A stretch of DNA of 55,279 nt, from the NCBI GenBank assembly GCA_902826565.1, contig CADEFF010000022.1:1-55279 (forward strand). The letters run 5' to 3'. Positions within the stretch are counted from its first letter, which is position 1; the number at the start of each line of letters is the position of its first letter. Origin of the DNA: an uncultured Rhodospirillaceae bacterium. GTDB lineage: Bacteria > Pseudomonadota > Alphaproteobacteria > Dongiales > Dongiaceae. Positions 16,249-25,700 of this stretch are shown piece by piece. The notes beneath the pieces were generated by a model that saw only the letters and a list, made by a program, of their open reading frames with translations, was not told the origin of the DNA and did no database searches. The position numbers were made by a program, and so were the translations under genes.

Positions 16249-16797
16249 ATGAGCGATCCCGACCTCTCGCTGCCGCCCAATTTCCGCCTCGAGACGCCCG
16301 CCGGCGACACCCGGCCCCGGCAGGTCTGCGGCGATTGCGGCTTCATCAAATACGACAACCCGAAGGTGGTCGTCGGGTCGGTGGCGCGGTGGCAGGACCG
16401 GCTGCTGCTTTGCCGGCGCGCGATCGATCCGCGCCGCGGCTTCTGGACGCTCCCGGCCGGCTATCTCGAGATCGGCGAGACCACGGCCGAGGGCGCCCGG
16501 CGCGAGGCTGTCGAGGAAGCGACGGCCGAGATCGAGATCGACGGGCTCCTCGCGGTCTATTCGGTGCCGCGCCTCTCGCAGGTCCAGGTGATCTACCGCG
16601 CGCGGCTGCTGACGCCGGCGATCGCGGCCGGCCCCGAAAGCCTCGAGGTCGGCCTGTTCCGCTGGGAGGAGATCCCCTGGGCGGAGATCGCCTTCCCCTC
16701 CGTGCGCTGGGCGCTCGCCGATTTCCGCAAGGTCGGCGATGCCGCGGAGTTCGCCGCGCAGAGCAATCCGCCGGGCGAAGTCGGAAATTATCTCTGA
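16249..16797 (+). CDS. Nudix hydrolase with N-terminal zinc-ribbon-like motif
   Basis: A 182-residue Nudix-fold enzyme that hydrolyses a nucleoside diphosphate linked to another group. The Nudix box GYLEIGETTAEGARREAVEE is present with all catalytic glutamates; the position usually Gly near its end is Thr. An N-terminal VCGDCGFIKYDNPKVVVG segment, with one CxxC pair, matches the group with a small zinc-ribbon-like lead. ATG 16249 was chosen because upstream in-frame codons read through the G-rich repeat. It ends 3 bases before the stop of the convergent membrane protein gene. Substrate unknown; ADP-ribose, NADH or a dinucleotide are typical possibilities. Confidence 0.85.
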   Translation: MSDPDLSLPPNFRLETPAGDTRPRQVCGDCGFIKYDNPKVVVGSVARWQDRLLLCRRAIDPRRGFWTLPAGYLEIGETTAEGARREAVEEATAEIEIDGLLAVYSVPRLSQVQVIYRARLLTPAIAAGPESLEVGLFRWEEIPWAEIAFPSVRWALADFRKVGDAAEFAAQSNPPGEVGNYL

Positions 16798-16800
16798 GGG

Positions 16801-17631
16801 TCAGGCCGGGGCGGTCGTCGGGCCGCGCGCGCCGCCGATGAGCTGGCGATAGGCCAGCGTGTGCAGCGCGATGATGGTCGCCTGCATCGCGTAGCCGAGC
16901 ATGGCCTGGATGAAAAGCGACGCATAGGGCGCCGCGGCGCTGAGGCCGCTCGCGCTGAGCACCAGCGCGACGGCGAAGAAGAGCAGGAGAAAGGGCAGGA
17001 TCACGAGGACGAGGGCGACGCCGATCCAGATCGACCTGGCGCCGCGCGTCGCCTCGAGCGCCTGCGCGACGCCGAGCGGCCGGTCGATGGCGGCCGCCGG
17101 GAGAATCAGCATGGCGCGCACATAGACGAAGATCGCGAGCGCGAGGCCCGCCGCGGTCACGAAATTGATGCCGGCCGGCGTCGCCAGGAGACCGAGCCCG
17201 ACCAGCGCCAGCGCGAGGCTCACCAGGAAGCTCGCCAGCACCACGGTCAGCATGATTCCGACCAGCCGCGCCAGATAGCCGAGCTCGCGCCGGCCCCAGC
17301 GGAGCCCGAGCCCGTCGGCGGGGCCGATCAGCAGGCGGCGGGTCCAGGCCACCGAGAAGATCGTGACGAAGGCGAGATTGATGCAGAAGATCATCAGCAT
17401 CGTCATGAACTCGCCGAAGGTGGGCATGCGGCCCGCCGCCGGGTCGATGAGCGTCAGCAGGCCGGTCGCGACCATCGCGATCTCGAGCAGGAAGGACCCG
17501 ATCGCGGGGAGGATCGCGAGGAGCAAGACCGCGTTGCGCTCGCGCCAGATCGTCTTCAGCGCCTCGCCGGCAAGCGGGAGGAAGGCCGCCGCACCGGAAG
17601 CGTTCGGGCCGCGCGGCGGCGTCGCGCTCAC
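16801..17631 (-). CDS. Multi-pass inner membrane protein, function unknown
   Basis: A 276-residue protein with about six hydrophobic segments, for example IGSFLLEIAMVATGLLTL, GIMLTVVLASFLVSLALALV and VALVLVILPFLLLFFAVALV, and a polar N-terminus. The start is taken as GTG 17631 because it overlaps the pyrF stop (GTGA, 4 bases), indicating translational coupling. The DRPLGVAQALEATRGARS region between helices 4 and 5 is like the YckC/glycerophosphodiesterase membrane-domain type proteins that carry an amphipathic A-rich segment, but no clear family assignment is possible. The pairing with pyrF gives no obvious functional clue. Confidence 0.7.
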   Translation of the reverse strand: MSATPPRGPNASGAAAFLPLAGEALKTIWRERNAVLLLAILPAIGSFLLEIAMVATGLLTLIDPAAGRMPTFGEFMTMLMIFCINLAFVTIFSVAWTRRLLIGPADGLGLRWGRRELGYLARLVGIMLTVVLASFLVSLALALVGLGLLATPAGINFVTAAGLALAIFVYVRAMLILPAAAIDRPLGVAQALEATRGARSIWIGVALVLVILPFLLLFFAVALVLSASGLSAAAPYASLFIQAMLGYAMQATIIALHTLAYRQLIGGARGPTTAPA

Positions 17632-18350
17632 GGCGTCGCGCCCTTGGCGATCTCCTGCGCGATGCTCCGCGCCGCGGCCCGCGGATCGGGCGCGCCGGTG
17701 ATCGGCCGGCCCACCACCAGGAAATCGGCGCCCTGGGTGACCGCATCGCCCGGTCCCATGATCCGCTTCTGATCGTTGCTCGCGGCCCAGCTCGGGCGGA
17801 TGCCGGGCACCACCAGCTTGAATTCGGGCCCGCATTCCGCGCGCAGCCCCGCCACCTCGCGGGCCGAGCAGACCACGCCGTCGAGGCCGGATTTCCGGGC
17901 GAGCAGCGCCAGGCGCTTCACCTGATCGGCGACCGGGACGGCCTGGCCGACATCGCGCAGATCCTCGTCCGAAAGGCTGGTGAGCACGGTGACGGCGATC
18001 ACCAGCGGCTTCGGCTTGCCGACGCGCGCGGCCCCTTCCGCCGCCGCCTTGGCGGCCGCCTCCATCATGGCGCGACCGCCCGCCGCATGGACGTTCAGCA
18101 TGTAGGGGCCGAGCGCCGCGGCGCTGCGCACCGCGCCGGCGACCGTGTTCGGAATGTCGTGGAACTTGAGGTCGAGGAAGATGCGCTGGCGCGTGGCCAC
18201 GAGCCTGGCGACCCCGGCGGGGCCGTTTGCCGCGAAGAACTCGAGACCGATCTTCAGCCCGCCCGCGGACCCCGCGAGCGAGCGGGCGAGCTTCTGCGCG
18301 GCGTCGAGCTCGACCATGTCGAGTGCAACGAAGAGCCGATCGACGGACAT
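17628..18350 (-). CDS. pyrF: Orotidine 5'-phosphate decarboxylase
   Basis: A 240-residue TIM-barrel enzyme making UMP from OMP, the last step of de novo pyrimidine synthesis. The signature FLDLKFHDIPNTVAG contains the catalytic Asp-Lys-x-x-Asp charge network, and the phosphate-binding end is VVPGIRP plus DFLVVGRPIT. The start is ATG 18350 at the expected MSVDRLFVALDM. It sits in the ihfB-lapA-pyrF order seen in many alphaproteobacteria, 103 bases after lapA, and overlaps the downstream membrane gene. The length and motifs are normal. Confidence 0.97.
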   Translation of the reverse strand: MSVDRLFVALDMVELDAAQKLARSLAGSAGGLKIGLEFFAANGPAGVARLVATRQRIFLDLKFHDIPNTVAGAVRSAAALGPYMLNVHAAGGRAMMEAAAKAAAEGAARVGKPKPLVIAVTVLTSLSDEDLRDVGQAVPVADQVKRLALLARKSGLDGVVCSAREVAGLRAECGPEFKLVVPGIRPSWAASNDQKRIMGPGDAVTQGADFLVVGRPITGAPDPRAAARSIAQEIAKGATP

Positions 18351-18453
18351 TCCGATAAGCCTTCCAACCTGACAGCCCTGATTCCGGGCGCCTCGCTTTT
18401 ACCGCGACGGGGCGGGCTTGTCATTGGGGGCGCTGATCACGGGGCGGCGCTGG

Positions 18454-18837
18454 TCACGGGGGCGGGAGCTCGGCGATGGCCACGGGACGCGCGGTGCCGC
18501 CGGGGAGCGCGGGCGGCGCGCCGGGTGCCGCCTGCCGGCGCTTCGTCTCGGCGAGCTCGGCGCGGAGCCGCTCGGTTTCGGCGGCGAGCCGCCGCGCCTT
18601 CCGCCGGTGCTTGCCGCCGCCGAGCCAGGCGATGAGCCCGCCGGCGAGGAATCCGGCCAGCACGGAGCCCAGCACGATCAGATAGCCCGGCAGCTCGACG
18701 CCCCAGGGCAGCGGCCAGAGCGAAACCGCGATCGGCGCCCGGTTCGCGACGGCGAAGACGACGACGATCAGGGCGAGCGGAATGGTGACGAGGAGGGACA
18801 GGCGCCGCAGAGCGGCGGACGGGCCGTGCCGGGCCAA
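18454..18837 (-). CDS. lapA: LapA-domain (DUF1049) membrane protein
   Basis: A 127-residue inner-membrane protein with two transmembrane helices (~12-28 and ~51-73) and a charged helical tail (HRRKARRLAAETERLRAEL), the layout of LapA. In enterobacteria LapA/LapB control LPS synthesis through FtsH and LpxC; a LapB homologue is not visible here. The C-terminus is an Ala/Pro-rich low-complexity tail. The start lies one base from the ihfB stop, so the pair is co-transcribed. The family call is good and the LPS role is inference from the name-giving member. Confidence 0.8.
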   Translation of the reverse strand: MARHGPSAALRRLSLLVTIPLALIVVVFAVANRAPIAVSLWPLPWGVELPGYLIVLGSVLAGFLAGGLIAWLGGGKHRRKARRLAAETERLRAELAETKRRQAAPGAPPALPGGTARPVAIAELPPP

Positions 18838-19125
18838 TTACTCGGACTTGCCGTTGAGCCGCTCGCGCAGCTGCTTGCCCGTCTTGAAGAACGGGATGAC
18901 CTTGCGGGCAACCGACACCGAATCGCCGGTGCGCGGATTGCGGCCCATGCGGGCGTCCCGTTGCTTGACCGAAAAGGCTCCGAAGCCCCTGAGTTCCACG
19001 CGGTCGCCGCGGGCGAGCGCCGTCGTGATCTCGTCGAAGATGGCCGTGACGATCCGCTCCACGTCCCGGTGGTAGAGATGCGGGTTCAACTGCCCGATCT
19101 TCAGGATCAACTCGGATTTCGTCAT
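18838..19125 (-). CDS. ihfB: Integration host factor subunit beta
   Basis: A 95-residue DNA-bending protein of the HU/IHF family. [26 protein letters not shown] is the IhfB-type start, and the DNA-arm region contains [24 protein letters not shown] with the intercalating Pro in RNPRTG. The start at ATG 19125 removes 25 upstream residues with no homology. IHF beta pairs with IhfA (not in this window) and acts in nucleoid architecture and sigma-54 promoter activation, relevant because rpoN lies further along the window. Adjacent to rpsA as in most alphaproteobacteria. Confidence 0.95.
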   Translation of the reverse strand: MTKSELILKIGQLNPHLYHRDVERIVTAIFDEITTALARGDRVELRGFGAFSVKQRDARMGRNPRTGDSVSVARKVIPFFKTGKQLRERLNGKSE

Positions 19126-19286
19126 GGCCTCTGCTTCCCCCGGCGAGGGGCCGCCCAAACGCCCCCGGCGGCCTGCCGGCATCGCCTGCGAGGGTGCCAA
19201 ACCCGCCCGGCAGCGTCAAGGCTAAGTCTCTAGGAATGCTTTGTTTTCTCGACCGGCCGTTAAGGCTGTTCCGGCCCCGAAAGCGA

Positions 19287-19314
19287 AGGGCCCGGCGCTT
19301 TCGCACCGGGCCCT
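19287..19314 (-). terminator. Rho-independent-like terminator after rpsA
   Basis: AGGGCCCGG (19287-19295) and CCGGGCCCT (19306-19314) form a perfect 9-bp stem with a 10-nt loop, 37 bases beyond the rpsA stop on the minus strand, followed there by a moderately T-rich ttcgctttc. It separates rpsA from ihfB. Confidence 0.6.
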
Positions 19315-19351
19315 GGCTTGCAAAACCGGCCGTTTGCGGCGGCAATCGGGG

Positions 19352-21109
19352 CTATTCGGCGTCGTCGCCGTCGCCATCCTTGCCCTTGGACTTGCCCTTC
19401 TCGCGGCTCTCCTGCGCCTTCGAGATCGCGGCGCCCAGGATGTCGCCGAGGCTGGCGCCCGAGTCGGAGGAGCCGTATTCGGCCAGCGCCTGCTTGTCCT
19501 CCTCGACCTCGCGGGCCTTGATCGAGAGGCTGAGCTTGCGCGTCTTCGGGTCGAGCGCGGTGATCTTCGCATCGACCTTCTCGCCGACGGCGAAGCGGTC
19601 GGCGCGCTGCTCGCTGCGCTCGCGGGCGAGGTCGGACTTGCGGATGAAGGCGGTCACGCCGTCGCTCACCTGGACCTCGATCCCGTTGTCCTGGACCGCG
19701 GTCACCGTGCAGGTGACGACGTCGCCCTTCTTCATGGCGGAGGCCGTGGTGGCGAAGTGGTCGGCCGAGAGCTGCTTGATGCCGAGGCTGATGCGCTCCT
19801 TCTCGACATCGACGTCGAGCAGCTTCACGCGGACATTGTCGCCCTTCTTGTAGTCCTGGATCGCCTCTTCGCCCGACTTCTGCCAGTCGATGTCGGAGAG
19901 ATGGACCATGCCGTCGATATCGCCCGGCAGCCCGACGAACAGGCCGAACTCCGTGATGTTCTTGACCTCGCCCTCGAGCTCCGAGCCGATCGGATGCTTC
20001 TCGAGGAAGGACTGCCACGGATTGTCCAGGCACTGCTTGAGGCCGAGGCTGATCCGGCGCTTCTGCGGATCGACGTCGAGGACCATGACCTCGACTTCCT
20101 GGCTGGTGGACAGGATCTTGCCCGGATGGACGTTCTTCTTGGTCCAGCTCATCTCGGAGACATGGACCAGGCCCTCGATGCCGGGTTCCAGCTCCACGAA
20201 GGCGCCGTAGTCCGTGATGTTGCTGACGCGGCCCTTGAACTTGGTCTGGACCGGGTATTTCGCCGCGACGTTCTCCCAGGGATCGGCCTCGAGCTGCTTC
20301 ATGCCGAGCGAGATGCGCTGCGTCTCGGGATTGAAGCGGACGACCTGGACCTGCACGGTCTGGCCGATATGCAGCGCCTCGGAGGGATGGTTGATGCGCT
20401 TCCAGGCGATGTCGGTGACATGCAGCAGCCCGTCCACGCCGCCGAGATCAACGAAGGCGCCGTAGTCGGTGATGTTCTTGACCACGCCCTGCAGCACCTG
20501 GCCTTCCTTGAGGTTGGCGACCAGCTCGGAGCGGGCTTCGGCGCGGCTCTCCTCCAGCACGGCACGGCGCGACACCACGATGTTGCCGCGGCTACGGTCC
20601 ATCTTGAGGATGAGGAAGGGCTGCGGCGAACCCATCAGCGGGCCGGCATCGCGCACCGGACGGATATCGACCTGGCTGCCCGGCAGGAAGGCCACGGCGC
20701 CAGAAAGATCGACGGTGAAGCCGCCCTTGACCCGGCCGAAGATCACGCCGGTCACGCGCTGCTGATCCTTGAAGTTCTTTTCCAGCAGCATCCACGCCTC
20801 TTCGCGGCGGGCCTTCTCGCGGCTGAGGACCGCTTCGCCGTGCTTGTCCTCCATGCGCTCGAGATAGACCTCGACCTCGTCGCCGACCTTGATCTCCTGG
20901 CGGGCGCCGGCCTGCGTGAATTCCTTGAGCGCGACGCGGCCCTCGGATTTGAGGCCGACATCGACGAGGGCGGTGTCGTTCTCGATCGACACGACGCGAC
21001 CCCGGAGCACGCTCCCCTCGAGGCCGGAGCCTTGACCGAGGGATTCATCGAGGAGGGCGGCGAAACTCTCTTTCTTGACGGTGTCGGCGTCGGTAGCGGT
21101 GCGAGCCAT
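19352..21109 (-). CDS. rpsA: 30S ribosomal protein S1
   Basis: A 585-residue RNA-binding ribosomal protein with six S1/OB-fold repeats. The repeat cores are visible as GRVVSIENDTALVDVGLKSEG, GVIFGRVKGGFTVDLSG, GVVKNITDYGAFVDLGGVDG, GRVSNITDYGAFVELEPGIEG, GEVKNITEFGLFVGLPGDIDG and a more diverged last repeat near CTVTAVQDNGIEVQVSD. S1 recruits mRNA to the 30S subunit. ATG 21109 was chosen over a TTG three codons upstream. The C-terminal tail is Lys/Gly/Asp-rich. It lies in the conserved cmk-rpsA-ihfB order, 126 bases after cmk, and is followed by a strong hairpin. Confidence 0.97.
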   Translation of the reverse strand: MARTATDADTVKKESFAALLDESLGQGSGLEGSVLRGRVVSIENDTALVDVGLKSEGRVALKEFTQAGARQEIKVGDEVEVYLERMEDKHGEAVLSREKARREEAWMLLEKNFKDQQRVTGVIFGRVKGGFTVDLSGAVAFLPGSQVDIRPVRDAGPLMGSPQPFLILKMDRSRGNIVVSRRAVLEESRAEARSELVANLKEGQVLQGVVKNITDYGAFVDLGGVDGLLHVTDIAWKRINHPSEALHIGQTVQVQVVRFNPETQRISLGMKQLEADPWENVAAKYPVQTKFKGRVSNITDYGAFVELEPGIEGLVHVSEMSWTKKNVHPGKILSTSQEVEVMVLDVDPQKRRISLGLKQCLDNPWQSFLEKHPIGSELEGEVKNITEFGLFVGLPGDIDGMVHLSDIDWQKSGEEAIQDYKKGDNVRVKLLDVDVEKERISLGIKQLSADHFATTASAMKKGDVVTCTVTAVQDNGIEVQVSDGVTAFIRKSDLARERSEQRADRFAVGEKVDAKITALDPKTRKLSLSIKAREVEEDKQALAEYGSSDSGASLGDILGAAISKAQESREKGKSKGKDGDGDDAE

Positions 21110-21235
21110 GCGGATCAATGCCTTTCCAAGATTTTCAGGCCGGCCGGTTGTATCCGGCGGTCTTCAGCTTGCCATCGCGCCGCCGGGACATCCCGCGCGA
21201 CGCGTCTTTACGTTTCGAGGCCGGAAACGCCGATC

Positions 21236-21919
21236 CTAGTCCGCACCGTCGATCCGCTCGAGGATGATGGCGAGGGCGGCGGCGAAAACGCCGTCCGCGT
21301 CCAGCGCCGTGCTGTCGATCACGACCGCGTCGGCCGCCGGTTTCGTCGGCGCGGCGACGCGACCGCTATCGCGGGCGTCCCGCCGCTCCATGTCCTGCAA
21401 AACGCGCGCATATATACTCGCCACCCCGCGGTCGAGCAACTCCTTGTGGCGGCGGGCGGCGCGGGCTTCGGTGGTCGCCGTCACGAAGATTTTCACGGTT
21501 GCGTCGGGGCAAATCACCGTGCCGATGTCGCGCCCGTCGAGAACCGCGCCCGGCAAGGGGTTTCCGTTTATATCCAGGGGATTAGCCGCAAAATCCCGCT
21601 GCAGGGCGAGGAGCGCCTGCCGGACGGCGGGGTAGGCAGCGATGCGGGAGGCGATCTCCCCCACCTGCTCGCTGCGGAGGGCGGGATCGCGGAGCTCGGC
21701 CGCCGTCACGGCCCGGGCGGCCGCCGCGGCCGCCGCCGCGTCCCCCGGATCGCCCCCGCTCTCCAGCAGCCGCTTGGCCACCCCCCGATAGAGCAGCCCG
21801 GTATCCAGCACGGCAAATCCCAGATGCTCGGCGATGCGGTGGGCGAGCGTGCCCTTGCCCGAGGCGGACGGCCCGTCGATGGCGATGACGATCCTGCCCT
21901 TGGCGGTGCTGCGGGACAT
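21236..21919 (-). CDS. cmk: Cytidylate kinase
   Basis: A 227-residue kinase phosphorylating CMP and dCMP with ATP. The P-loop is AIDGPSASGKGTLA (residues 13-26), LDTGLLYR binds the nucleotide monophosphate, and VLDGRDIGTVICPDA and the lid-region arginines (RRHKELLDRG) follow. The middle region carries an Ala-rich stretch (GDAAAAAAAARAV). The stop-to-start gap to rpsA is 126 bases, and the gene begins 16 bases after aroA, consistent with the aroA-cmk-rpsA operon seen across proteobacteria. Confidence 0.96.
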   Translation of the reverse strand: MSRSTAKGRIVIAIDGPSASGKGTLAHRIAEHLGFAVLDTGLLYRGVAKRLLESGGDPGDAAAAAAAARAVTAAELRDPALRSEQVGEIASRIAAYPAVRQALLALQRDFAANPLDINGNPLPGAVLDGRDIGTVICPDATVKIFVTATTEARAARRHKELLDRGVASIYARVLQDMERRDARDSGRVAAPTKPAADAVVIDSTALDADGVFAAALAIILERIDGAD

Positions 21920-21935
21920 GCGACGGCGATCCCGG

Positions 21936-23429
<1,494 letters not shown>

Positions 23430-23515
23430 TTACCTTTGACAGGGCCGGGGGATCGTGGCAATTGGCAGCCCGTTTCGCGGGTCACCCCCTTCAAATCTTG
23501 CGGAGGCACATAAGC

Positions 23516-23872
23516 GTGGTCAAAGCAGCCTGGGGCTTGAAGCGCACCTGCCAAAGCTGCAGCGCGCATTTCTACGACATGCAGAAGAGTCCGATCGCCT
23601 GCCCCAAATGCGGCGCGATCTACGATCCCGATGCCGTCGCCAAGACCCGTCGCAGCCGCACGGCGACCGGCGCCGACAAGCTCGCCGCGCAGCGCCAGGC
23701 GGCGCGCCGACCCGAGCCCGCGGAAGCGGCGGAGGTCGAGGACGACGAGATCGAGGCGATCGAGGGGGAGGATGACGAGGAAGAACCCGTCATCGAGGAT
23801 ACCTCGGAGCTCGGCAGCGACGAGGACGTCGCCGCGGTGGTCGAAAAGGATTCCGAGGACAAGGAAAGCTGA
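23516..23872 (+). CDS. TIGR02300/FYDLN acid-domain protein
   Basis: A 118-residue protein with an N-terminal zinc-ribbon pair (CQSCSAHFYDMQKSPIACPKCG, residues ~11-32), a basic linker (KTRRSRTATG) and a very acidic C-terminal half (VEDDEIEAIEGEDDEEEPV). This is the alphaproteobacterial TIGR02300 family, usually FYDLNK; here the motif reads FYDMQK. Function is unknown. GTG 23516 is preceded by GGAGG 10 bases upstream, and earlier in-frame codons have no homology. It sits between divergent aroA and tRNA-Ala, its usual neighbourhood. Confidence 0.88.
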   Translation: MVKAAWGLKRTCQSCSAHFYDMQKSPIACPKCGAIYDPDAVAKTRRSRTATGADKLAAQRQAARRPEPAEAAEVEDDEIEAIEGEDDEEEPVIEDTSELGSDEDVAAVVEKDSEDKES

Positions 23873-24002
23873 GCGCAGCACCTGCGCGAGAGCGCGGCGG
23901 GTAGCGATCCGGCAAGGTTTTTTCGCTTGATTAGGGGGTAGGGGGTTCCTAGCTTCCCACCACCAGCGGCCTGCACCCAGGGCGGCCGCCCGGCAGGATT
24001 TC

Positions 24003-24078
<76 letters not shown>

Positions 24079-24084
24079 ACGAAC

Positions 24085-24120
24085 AAAAGGGCTTAGCCGG
24101 TAACGGCTAAGCCCTTTTTC
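24085..24120 (+). terminator. Strong Rho-independent terminator of tRNA-Ala
   Basis: AAAAGGGCTTAGCC (24085-24098), loop GGTAAC, GGCTAAGCCCTTTT (24105-24118): a perfect 14-bp stem running into a T5 tract. It sits just after the tRNA 3' end, so read-through into the FRG gene should be low and that gene needs its own promoter. Confidence 0.93.
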
Positions 24121-24153
24121 GTTCCGGGGTAACGGGCGGAATCCCATCCTCCG

Positions 24154-24933
24154 ATGGACCGCTCGCTGCCGCAGCGTCATCCTACGGCGGTAGGCAGTCC
24201 AATCGGAGCTGGGGTCGTGCAGGAGACAACGCTGTCGGGGTGGAACGGGCTAGCTGCGCTAGTTGACGCGCACAAACGCCAGACGGACTGGATTTATCGC
24301 GGCGTGACTCGCTCGTGTTTCCAGCTGGCCCCAAAAATCGGCCGGAAGGGCGAGCGCAAGGACTCGCGAGTAGGTTGCCAAGGAGCACTGTTGCCGTACT
24401 CCGAAATGGAAGAGCGATGTCTGCTCGAGGAGTTCGAGCGCAAGGCGCAGCCGCTGCTCACGTTGCAGCCAAAAACCAAACTGGAGTGGATGGCCGTGGC
24501 TCAGCACCATGAACTGAAGACGCGGCTCCTTGACTGGACCGAGAGCTTACTCGTCGCGGCGATGTTCGCTACGGAGAAGGGCCGCTTAGCAGGGTCCCCA
24601 CCCGCCATATACGGAGTCCGCGGACTATCGGAAGCAGACGATGGTGAAAAAAAGGATCCGTTCAACCTCACTGAAGTGAAGGTCTATCGGCCGGCGCACA
24701 TCAGCGACCGGATTGCGCCTCAACAGGCGGTGTTTACAGTCCATCCAAAGCCGGACCAGGACTTTAGGAACCACCCGGGGTTGCACTGCTGGCTGCTGGA
24801 CATCAACGGGACGCTCGACATGAAGCTCGCCCTAGATGCCGTCGGCATCAACAGGGCAGCACTATTCCCTGGCGTCGACGGACTGGCGCGGGCTCTCAAC
24901 TGGCGACACAAGTGGGGCACGCTGCGCGGGTAA
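24154..24933 (+). CDS. FRG-domain protein
   Basis: A 259-residue soluble protein with the FRG domain: WIYRGVTRS (YRG at 48-50), a helical middle ending CLLEEFERKAQPLL, then the family hallmark QHHELKTRLLDWTESLLVAAMFAT (split at 117-140). FRG proteins are widespread in bacteria, often near mobile elements; some have been linked to toxin or defence contexts, but no biochemical activity is established for this one. Composition is clearly lower in G+C than the surrounding core genes, and it lies right behind tRNA-Ala, both signs of transfer. GTG 24217 has a better ribosome site (GGAG) and is a reasonable alternative start. No partner gene is visible. Confidence 0.72.
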   Translation: MDRSLPQRHPTAVGSPIGAGVVQETTLSGWNGLAALVDAHKRQTDWIYRGVTRSCFQLAPKIGRKGERKDSRVGCQGALLPYSEMEERCLLEEFERKAQPLLTLQPKTKLEWMAVAQHHELKTRLLDWTESLLVAAMFATEKGRLAGSPPAIYGVRGLSEADDGEKKDPFNLTEVKVYRPAHISDRIAPQQAVFTVHPKPDQDFRNHPGLHCWLLDINGTLDMKLALDAVGINRAALFPGVDGLARALNWRHKWGTLRG

Positions 24934-25102
24934 CTCGCACGAGCGTTAGTCGCCAGCTCGGCAGGCGCGAATTCTCGGCAATCGTCAAGGCATGTCCGGC
25001 CGCTGTGAGCAAGAACCCGGTTTCGCCGTGCCCGACACCGGATTCTCGGCTGGCACAGATGCTTCGTTTCGACAATGCAAGGTGCGCCGCCGGCGACGCC
25101 GA

Positions 25103-25447
25103 TCAGGCGCTGCGGCCGTCATAGGGGACGCGCTGCAGCGTCGCGAGATCCACATCCTCGAGGCACCGAACATTGATCGCCGCCATTTCCTTTCCTTTCG
25201 GGTCGGTGCCGAAGGCGAAGGGGGCGGCGCCGCAGTTCGAGCAGAATCGGTGATCGATTACGTGCTTGTTGAACTTGTAGCTCGCGAGGCGGTCCGCCGA
25301 CGAGCGCAGGGTGAAATCGCCGCGCGGCACGAACCACAGGAGCAACCCCTTGCGGCTGCAATGCGAGCAGTTGCATTCGATGACCTTGTCGAACTCGCCT
25401 TCGACCTCGAAGGCAATCTCGCCGCAATGGCAGCTTCCCTTATGCAT
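25103..25447 (-). CDS. GFA-family zinc protein (Mss4-like fold)
   Basis: A 114-residue protein of the GFA/CENP-V family. Zinc ligands are laid out as expected: CHCGEIAFEVEG near the start, CNCSHCSRKG, and RFCSNCGAAPFAFG in the C-terminal half. The founding member was proposed to speed formaldehyde-glutathione adduct formation, but most members have no proven activity. GGAGGACGCC precedes ATG 25447, which excludes longer starts. It ends 170 bases from the convergent FRG gene. Confidence 0.85.
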   Translation of the reverse strand: MHKGSCHCGEIAFEVEGEFDKVIECNCSHCSRKGLLLWFVPRGDFTLRSSADRLASYKFNKHVIDHRFCSNCGAAPFAFGTDPKGKEMAAINVRCLEDVDLATLQRVPYDGRSA

Positions 25448-25650
25448 GGCGTCCTCCGGCTGGGATTTTCCGAATTCGGGGTCGAAAGCGATATGGGGAG
25501 AGCGGCGTTCGATCGAACGGGCGGCGCAAGCGGGCGCCCGGCAATGACACGCGCTCGCGCCCCCGCCGCTCTGGCGTGCGAACGGCCGCTCGCGGGCGGT
25601 CATCCGTCCTCGAAGGATGGCGTTCGGCCCGTCGCAAGCCCGAGGGGCAG

Positions 25651-25686
25651 GACGGCCCCGCCCGCATTGCCTTGGGCGGGGCCGTC
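25651..25686 (-). terminator. 13-bp perfect hairpin between DUF1254 gene and GFA gene
   Basis: GACGGCCCCGCCC (25651-25663) and GGGCGGGGCCGTC (25674-25686) form a perfect 13-bp stem with a 10-nt loop, 14 bases beyond the DUF1254/1214 stop. No T-run follows on the minus strand, so it may be a terminator-like or RNA-stabilising structure. Confidence 0.55.
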
Positions 25687-25700
25687 TGAGCCCGGGCCGG

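Noticed and set aside
24934-25102. Attachment-site repeat of the tRNA-Ala 3' end
   Set aside because: No copy of the T-arm or acceptor sequence was seen downstream of the FRG gene by eye.
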